Origin: an uncultured Oscillospiraceae bacterium
GTDB taxonomy: Bacteria > Bacillota > Clostridia > Oscillospirales > Acutalibacteraceae
Direction: 5' to 3'
Assembly: GCA_900550315.1 (NCBI GenBank)
Contig: URRK01000061.1
Coordinates: 1 to 9,120 of the forward strand
DNA length: 9,120 bases
The notes beneath the pieces were generated by a model, which saw only the letters and a program-made list of their open reading frames with translations, had not been told where the DNA came from and did no database searches. This document shows positions 5,075 through 9,120 of the stretch, piece after piece. The translations under genes and the position numbers were made by a program. Position 1 is the first letter of the stretch; each line of letters begins with the position of its first letter.

Positions 5075-7372
5075 TTTTGTTTCCTCCGTTAATTCTGTTT
5101 TTTGTTTATTTTTAAGCCCTTTACGGGGTTTTTCGCGGTGCAGCCGAAACAGGTTTAGCCGCAAGGCGTTGGTTACCACGCAAAAGCTTGAAAGGCTCAT
5201 GGCGGCGGCGCCGAACATGGGGCTTAGGGTTAACCCAAGCGGAATAAACACTCCGGCTGCCAGGGGGATGCCAACCGCGTTGTAGAAAAAAGCCCAAAAC
5301 AGGTTTTCATGAATATTGCGCAAGGTGGCGCGGCTTAAACGGATCGCAGCCGGTACATCGCTTAATCTGCTGTTCACCAGCACAACATCGGCGGCGTCAA
5401 TCGCAACATCGGCACCGGCGCCAATGGCAATGCCAATATCGGCGCGGGTCAGGGCGGGGGCGTCATTAATGCCGTCGCCAACCATGGCAACCTTTCCGCC
5501 TTGCTGCAAGCGCCGAATTTCGGCCTCCTTACCGTCCGGCAGCACCCCGGCAATTACCCGGTCTACCCCCGCCTGCTTGCCAATGGCGTTTGCGGTGCGG
5601 TCGTTGTCGCCGGTTAGCATTACCACCTTTAGGCCCATTTCCCGCAATTGGCGAATGGCTTGCGGGCTATCGCTTTTTACCACATCGGCAACGGCAATAC
5701 ACCCCAACAGCCGGCCGTCTAAAGCAAACAGCAGCGGCGTTTTGCCCTGCTCGGCCAACTCGGCCGCTAAGCGGCTAAGCTCGGGCGGTACGGTTACCTT
5801 TTGCGCCACAAAGCTAAGGCTGCCGCCAAGCAGAGTTTGCCCGTTTAGCGTTGCGGTTAGCCCGTTGCCGGGCAAGGCTTTAAAGTTGGTTACCGGCAGC
5901 GGCTGCACCTTTTCCTCGCTGCCCTTTTGTAAAATGGCCTTTGCTAAAGGGTGCTCGCTTTTTTGCTCTAACGAAAAGGCGTATTGCAGCAGCTGCTGCT
6001 TAGAAACGCCGGGCAAGGGCGCCAGGTTTGTTACCTTTGGCTGGCCTGCTGTAATGGTGCCGGTTTTATCCAGCGCAACAATTTTTACCCGGCCGGTTTC
6101 CTCCAGCGCGGCGGCCGTTTTAAACAAAATGCCGTTTTTGGCCCCTAACCCGTTGCCCACCATTATGGCAACCGGCGTTGCCAGCCCCAGCGCACAGGGG
6201 CAGCTAATTACCAAAACCGAAATCCCCCTTGCCAGGGCGTAGCCAACCCCGTGCCCCAAAAGCAGCCAAACCAGGGTGGTAACCGCTGCAATAGACATGA
6301 CAACCGGCACAAAAACGCCCGAAACCTTATCGGCAATTTTGGCAATGGGCGCTTTGGTGGCGGCGGCGTCGCTTACCATTTTAATAATTTGGGCAAGGGT
6401 GGTATCCTCCCCCACCCGTTCGGCACGGCATTTTAGGTAGCCCGAAAGGTTTGCCGTAGCGGCCGAAACAGCAGCGCCAACCGCTTTATCTACCGGAACA
6501 CTCTCGCCCGTTAATGCCGATTCGTTTACCGCGCTGCTGCCCTCTATAACAACGCCGTCTACCGGAATATTCTCGCCGGGCCGAACCACAAAAACATCGC
6601 CCTTTTGCACCTGCTCAATGGGTACGGTTACCTCTTTTTCGTTTTTTAATACCACGGCGGTTTTGGGGGCCAGGCGCATTAGCCCTTTTAAAGCGCTGGT
6701 TGTTTTACCCTTGGCGCGGGCCTCCAGCGTTTTGCCAACCGTTATTAGGGTTAAAATCATAGCGGCCGATTCAAAATAAAATTCCATCATGTAATGCATA
6801 ACGCCGGCGCTGTCGCCGGCTGTTTGGGCGGCTGTCATGGCAAAAAGCGCGTAAGTGCTGTAGCCAAAGGCTGCGGTTGCCCCCAAAGCAACTAAAGTAT
6901 CCATATTAGGAGCACGGTGAATAAGACCTTTAAAGCCGCGAACAAAAAACTTTTGGTTAATTACCATAATAATAACCGTTAACAGCAGCTGCGTTAGCCC
7001 CATTGCCACATGGTTTTCATGGTAAAACGCCGGTAAGGGCCAATTCCACATCATGTGGCCCATTGAAAAGTACATTAAAACGGCCAAAAAAACAACCGAC
7101 CAGATCAGCCGTTTTTTCAGCGCCGCAGTTTCGGCGTTTTGCAGCTGCTCCGGGTCGCTTTTTGCGGCGGCTTTGCCGTTTTTAACCGCAGCGCCGTAGC
7201 CGGCCTTTTGCACCGCTTTTATAATATCACTTTCGCTGCCGCCGATAACGCCCATGCTGTTTGTAAGCAGGCTAACCGAGCATTCGGTAACCCCTTTTAC
7301 CCCTTTTACCGCCTTTTCTACCCGGGCGGCGCAGGCCGCGCAGCTCATACCCGTTACGGTAAATTGCGTCAT
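4862..7372 (-). CDS. copA: Cu(I)-exporting P1B-type ATPase with in-frame C-terminal CopZ domain
   Basis: An 836-residue membrane pump that uses ATP to move Cu(I) out of the cytoplasm. Order of parts: one N-terminal heavy-metal domain with MSCAAC (Cys11, Cys14); membrane helices from about 88 to 215; actuator T288-G-E290; metal-site helix C391-P-C393; phosphorylation D435-K-T-G-T; nucleotide domain with S472-E-H-P; TGDN (587-590); GDGINDA (632-638). Y697-N698 and M725-S-L-S-S729 in the last helices are the Cu(I) (P1B-1) signature. The ATPase ends near 745; a charged linker (746-766) then joins a second heavy-metal domain (767-836, Cys779/Cys782) that has its own start signals. C-terminal heavy-metal domains are unusual in CopA. 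The ATG at 7372 follows an A-rich GGGG site, 35 bp after csoR. Confidence 0.95.
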   Translation of the reverse strand: MTQFTVTGMSCAACAARVEKAVKGVKGVTECSVSLLTNSMGVIGGSESDIIKAVQKAGYGAAVKNGKAAAKSDPEQLQNAETAALKKRLIWSVVFLAVLMYFSMGHMMWNWPLPAFYHENHVAMGLTQLLLTVIIMVINQKFFVRGFKGLIHRAPNMDTLVALGATAAFGYSTYALFAMTAAQTAGDSAGVMHYMMEFYFESAAMILTLITVGKTLEARAKGKTTSALKGLMRLAPKTAVVLKNEKEVTVPIEQVQKGDVFVVRPGENIPVDGVVIEGSSAVNESALTGESVPVDKAVGAAVSAATANLSGYLKCRAERVGEDTTLAQIIKMVSDAAATKAPIAKIADKVSGVFVPVVMSIAAVTTLVWLLLGHGVGYALARGISVLVISCPCALGLATPVAIMVGNGLGAKNGILFKTAAALEETGRVKIVALDKTGTITAGQPKVTNLAPLPGVSKQQLLQYAFSLEQKSEHPLAKAILQKGSEEKVQPLPVTNFKALPGNGLTATLNGQTLLGGSLSFVAQKVTVPPELSRLAAELAEQGKTPLLFALDGRLLGCIAVADVVKSDSPQAIRQLREMGLKVVMLTGDNDRTANAIGKQAGVDRVIAGVLPDGKEAEIRRLQQGGKVAMVGDGINDAPALTRADIGIAIGAGADVAIDAADVVLVNSRLSDVPAAIRLSRATLRNIHENLFWAFFYNAVGIPLAAGVFIPLGLTLSPMFGAAAMSLSSFCVVTNALRLNLFRLHREKPRKGLKNKQKTELTEETKMQTKTIYITGMMCGHCEAAVKKALEQLPQVQNAQVSHESGTAVVTLSEPVENAVLKKAVEEKDYTVTKID
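5083..5087 (-). promoter_or_regulatory. Internal Shine-Dalgarno sequence for CopZ
   Basis: GGAGG on the minus strand, 8 nt from the ATG at 5074, as strong as any ribosome binding site in the window although it lies within the open copA frame (codons for T-E-E). It decides the CopZ start. Confidence 0.65.
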
Positions 7373-7407
7373 AAAAATTCCCCTTTCCTGCTTTTTGGGC
7401 AGCCCTG

Positions 7408-7710
7408 TTATTTCATTAGCTTTTGCAGGGTTAAAACAAGCTCATCTATTACCCCTTCGTTGCCTTTTTGAATATCCTGCACCACGCAGGTTTTAATGTG
7501 GTTAGCTAATAGCTCTTTATTAAAAGCGTTTACCGCGGCGTTTACCGCGGCCGATTGTACTAAAATATCCGGGCAATAGGCCCCCTGCTCTACCATATTG
7601 CGTATTCCGCGAATTTGGCCCTCAATGCGGTTTAGGCGGTGAATGAGTTTTTTATATTCCTCCGGCGATCGATTTTTTTTGCGTGCCGAACAGCAACAGT
7701 TTTCTGCCAT
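7408..7710 (-). CDS. csoR: Copper-sensing transcriptional repressor CsoR
   Basis: A 100-residue all-helical repressor of the CsoR/RcnR family. Apo-protein binds the operator; Cu(I) binding releases it. The Cu(I) ligands of the family are all present: Cys46 (in EQGAYCPDIL), His71 and Cys75 (in ANHIKTC). R-L-N-R-I-E-G-Q-I-R-G-I (25-36) is the usual DNA-binding helix region. The N-terminus carries an extra Cys5-Cys6-Cys7 run, not needed for the family fold and possibly metal-reactive. The ATG at 7710 has AAGGAGGA upstream. First gene of the copper operon, 35 bp before copA, and autoregulated judging by the operator in front of it. Confidence 0.95.
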   Translation of the reverse strand: MAENCCCSARKKNRSPEEYKKLIHRLNRIEGQIRGIRNMVEQGAYCPDILVQSAAVNAAVNAFNKELLANHIKTCVVQDIQKGNEGVIDELVLTLQKLMK

Positions 7711-7729
7711 AAAGCGTCCTCCTTCTTAT

Positions 7730-7746
7730 ATACCCCCTTAGGGTAT
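7730..7746. promoter_or_regulatory. CsoR operator
   Basis: ATACCCCCTTAGGGTAT is an interrupted inverted repeat of the G/C-tract kind bound by CsoR (TACCC...GGGTA). It lies 4 bp downstream of the -10 and covers the transcription start, so bound repressor would block RNA polymerase. A second, partial G-rich stretch (7755-7770) lies in the promoter spacer and may be an additional half-site. Confidence 0.75.
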
Positions 7747-7750
7747 TTAT

Positions 7751-7779
7751 ATTATATACCCCCGCCCCGTATTTGTCAA
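7751..7779 (-). promoter_or_regulatory. Sigma-A promoter of the csoR-copA-copZ operon
   Basis: Perfect consensus on the minus strand: TTGACA (7774-7779), 17-bp spacer, TATAAT (7751-7756). Such a strong promoter fits a repressor-controlled operon. The start is predicted near 7744, inside the CsoR operator. Confidence 0.85.
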
Positions 7780-7879
7780 GAGTAATGAAAATATAAACTT
7801 TATTTTTAGTTACAAAACTATTTTACCCAAAGCAACCCGCTTTTTTACGCAAAAATAGCCGCAATTTTACAAAAAAATA

Positions 7880-7908
7880 TTGACACTGCCCGCCGAATTT
7901 AATATAAT
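7880..7908 (+). promoter_or_regulatory. Sigma-A promoter of the 7939 gene
   Basis: Perfect consensus on the plus strand: TTGACA (7880-7885), 17-bp spacer, TATAAT (7903-7908), about 30 bp before the start codon. It is divergent from the copper promoter with about 100 bp between the two -35 boxes, and has no CsoR-like operator. Confidence 0.8.
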
Positions 7909-7938
7909 AAATAAAAGAAAGATGAGAGGAGAATGAAC

Positions 7939-8203
7939 ATGAGTGATATGACACTGCATAACTTAGACCTTGCCGGCTTTATTAAAACCTTAGATTCCTG
8001 CAAGGGCGATGTTTACATGGAGACCCCGGACGGTGATGTTTTAAACCTAAAATCTAAGCTTTGCCAAATGCTGGGCCTGGCTAATGTTTTAAAAGGGGCA
8101 GATCTCCGAAGCTAAAATTCGCTGCACAAATCCGGAGGATGAATCTTTACTGTTCCGCTTTAATTTGTACAAAGAAATTCCCGGCGAAAACAAAGAGGAT
8201 TAA
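7939..8203 (+). pseudogene. Small conserved-looking Clostridia protein, interrupted by a one-base frameshift
   Basis: The frame from ATG 7939 reads MSDMTLHNLDLAGFIKTLDS... to ...LCQMLGLANVLKG, then hits a premature stop at 8115. The +1 frame continues smoothly with G-Q-I-S-E-A-K-I-R-C-T-N-P-E-D-E-S, then LLFRFNLYKEIPGE, to the TAA at 8201-8203. Removing one G from GGGG (8095-8098) gives a continuous 87-residue protein. Start: AGGAG (7927-7931) is 7 nt from ATG 7939 but only 1 nt from the in-frame ATG at 7933, so 7939 is preferred. It looks soluble, with no membrane segment. I recall similar small proteins in Clostridia, sometimes misnamed polyA polymerase; no function is known to me. A strong promoter and terminator frame it as a single-gene unit, which argues for a working gene and possibly a sequencing error. 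Confidence 0.7.
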
Positions 8204-8251
8204 TTTCTAACCCCCTTTGCCATTAACACAAAAATTTGCACTAAAATTTTT

Positions 8252-8287
8252 AAACGCCTGCCGCAGGTTGCGGCGGGCGTTTTTTTG
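8252..8287 (+). terminator. Strong rho-independent terminator
   Basis: A 14-bp stem with one G-U pair (8252-8265 with 8269-8282), 3-nt loop, GC-rich, running into TTTTTTT. It ends the 7939 gene transcript 49 bp after its stop and isolates the following sporulation genes. Confidence 0.92.
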
Positions 8288-8307
8288 TAGCCGAAAGCGT
8301 AAGTTTG

Positions 8308-8316
8308 CATATACTA
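8308..8316 (+). promoter_or_regulatory. Possible mother-cell sigma (E/K) -10 element
   Basis: CATATACTA matches the CATAnnnTA form of sigma-E/sigma-K -10 elements and would start transcription near 8323, just before the ribosome binding site of the cwlJ-like gene. No convincing -35 partner is seen. cwlJ of Bacillus is sigma-E dependent, which fits, but the sequence support is thin. Confidence 0.3.
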
Positions 8317-8345
8317 CCAATAGAAAAAAGGCAGGTGATTTATTT

Positions 8346-8783
8346 GTGGCATACAGCAGCCGGGAGCTACTGGCAAGGTTAGTGCAGTGCGAGGCCGGCG
8401 GCGAGGGTGAAAACGGCATGAAAGCCGTTGCCAGCGTGGTTATGAACCGGGTTCAGGCAGCCAGCGGTGAATACGCGCGGCTGGGGGGCAATTTAAATCG
8501 CGTTATTTTTCAACCCGGACAATTTGACTGCGCGCGAGAGACGCTGAACGGCCAGTACAATCCGCAAAACATTTACAACATGAACCCGCAAAACGAGCAT
8601 TACAACATTGCCGATTGGGCCTTAGCCGGCAACCGATTAAACGGCCTTGGCTCTGCGCTTTGGTTTTTTAACCCGTACAGCAGAAATTGTAGAAGCAATT
8701 TTCCAAGCAATGTGGGCGTTTTTGCGGTTCGAATTGGCAATCACTGCTTTTACAACCCAACAGCAGCTTACAAAAATACATAA
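8346..8783 (+). CDS. cwlJ: Spore cortex-lytic cell wall hydrolase, CwlJ/SleB-type (Hydrolase_2)
   Basis: A 145-residue hydrolase acting on cortex peptidoglycan at germination. The start is GTG 8346, with AGGTGA about 7 nt upstream; the frame is open back to 8217, but that would run through the terminator hairpin. The protein begins M-A-Y-S-S-R-E-L-L-A-R-L-V-Q and carries the family motif CEAGGEGENGMKAVASVVMN (15-34), with Glu16 in the position of the SleB catalytic glutamate. Further landmarks are VIFQPGQFDC, WALAG and ALWFFNP. It lacks a signal peptide and the N-terminal peptidoglycan-binding domain of SleB; length and form fit CwlJ (about 140 residues), which is coat-associated. The gerQ-like gene follows by 14 bp, matching the known CwlJ-GerQ partnership. 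Confidence 0.88.
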   Translation: MAYSSRELLARLVQCEAGGEGENGMKAVASVVMNRVQAASGEYARLGGNLNRVIFQPGQFDCARETLNGQYNPQNIYNMNPQNEHYNIADWALAGNRLNGLGSALWFFNPYSRNCRSNFPSNVGVFAVRIGNHCFYNPTAAYKNT

Positions 8784-8797
8784 AAGGGGCAAACAAA

Positions 8798-9120
8798 ATG
8801 GCAAATAATACAAACCTGAACTCTGGCGGTAACACCGCCAACAGCAAAAACCCAAATAGCCCAACCGGGCGGAACCAAAGCATGAATAACGAAAATTTTT
8901 CGGTTCCAGCGGGCATTGGGTTTGAGGCTTACAGCGGCTCGCTGCAAGAAATTCTGCGCGATAATATTGGCAAATATGTTGAAATTGAATTTTTAATTGG
9001 CTCTACCAACCTGCAGACCCGAAGCGGCATTTTGTACGCGGTTGGCACCAGCTATGTTGTGATTAACCAACAGCCCGAAAAAATGGTATGCGATATTTAC
9101 TCAATTAAATTTGTCACCTT
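8798..9120 (+). CDS. gerQ: GerQ-like spore coat protein, 5' part (runs off window)
   Basis: 107 codons are present, continuing past the right edge. The ATG at 8798 has AAAAGGGG 8 nt upstream. The N-terminus (1-35) is low-complexity Asn/Ser/Gly-rich. From residue 45 a compact domain reads Y-S-G-S-L-Q-E-I-L-R-D-N-I-G-K-Y-V-E-I-E-F, then SGILYAVGTSYVVI and CDIYSIKFVT. This tracks GerQ of Bacillus (S-Y-I-E-N-I-L-R-x-N-x-G-K, G-I-I-E-A-x-G-x-x-x-I-I, I-Y-L-D-Y-V-T-F) in order and spacing. GerQ anchors CwlJ in the coat and is cross-linked by the Tgl transglutaminase. Fourteen bp after the hydrolase, so probably one mother-cell operon. Similarity is by eye. Confidence 0.75.
   Translation, partial: MANNTNLNSGGNTANSKNPNSPTGRNQSMNNENFSVPAGIGFEAYSGSLQEILRDNIGKYVEIEFLIGSTNLQTRSGILYAVGTSYVVINQQPEKMVCDIYSIKFVT

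Noticed and set aside
5316..6242. A 308-codon plus-strand open frame opposite copA
   Set aside because: It lies entirely antisense to a fully motif-supported ATPase, has Ser/Ala/Pro-rich shadow composition and no recognisable domain or ribosome binding site.
8088..8094. TTTAAAA as a programmed -1 slippery site in the 7939 gene
   Set aside because: It fits the X-XXY-YYZ pattern, but the sensible downstream protein is in the +1 frame, not -1; the -1 product is basic and not family-like.
8217..8345. Upstream extension of the cwlJ-like gene to an ATG at 8217
   Set aside because: The extra 43 codons translate the terminator hairpin and a basic, unrelated peptide; the GTG at 8346 has a proper ribosome binding site and gives the family's length.
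8637..8916. Two minus-strand frames over the cwlJ/gerQ junction with hydrophobic content
   Set aside because: They overlap two supported plus-strand genes and have no start signals; hydrophobicity arises from antisense Asn/Lys codons.

Overview
The window looks like chromosomal DNA of an endospore-forming, low-to-mid-GC Firmicute, most likely a clostridium of the Oscillospiraceae/Ruminococcaceae type. The basis is a CwlJ-like germination hydrolase next to a GerQ-like coat protein, a BofC-like small protein behind a sigma-G-like promoter, consensus sigma-A promoters, strong AGGAGG-type ribosome binding sites and Clostridia-style protein sequences. The taxonomic call is inference from protein style, not a search result.

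Layout. Positions 1-743 (minus): the start of frr and complete pyrH (UMP kinase). Positions 870-3326 (minus): a complete class A penicillin-binding protein, separated from pyrH by a hairpin terminator. Positions 3558-3872 (plus): a small membrane-anchored BofC-like protein, divergent from the PBP gene. Positions 3873-4861 hold no intact gene. This stretch carries two terminator-like hairpins, two minus-strand promoters (one preceded by a 21-bp-period tandem direct repeat), and short coding-like scraps. Two scraps look like sugar-metabolism genes: the first ~16 residues of a ROK-family kinase and the C-terminal motif of a ribulose/allulose-phosphate 3-epimerase.

Positions 4862-7710 (minus): a copper-efflux operon of csoR, copA and copZ. 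It has a perfect-consensus promoter (TTGACA-17-TATAAT) with a CsoR-type operator just downstream of the -10. CsoR senses Cu(I) and derepresses, CopA exports Cu(I), and CopZ delivers it. Unusually, the CopZ domain is in frame with CopA, with no stop codon between them. It also keeps its own Shine-Dalgarno sequence and ATG, so the locus may make both a fused pump and a free chaperone. A six-base A run sits exactly where a one-base change would restore a normal copA stop.

Positions 7880-8287 (plus): a consensus promoter, a small conserved-looking gene broken by a one-base frameshift in a GGGG run, and a strong terminator. Positions 8308-9120 (plus): a sporulation/germination pair, cwlJ-like hydrolase then gerQ-like gene, the latter running off the window.

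Two anomalies (the copA-copZ junction and the 7939 gene) both sit at homopolymers. Consensus sequencing error must be excluded before biological readings are accepted.
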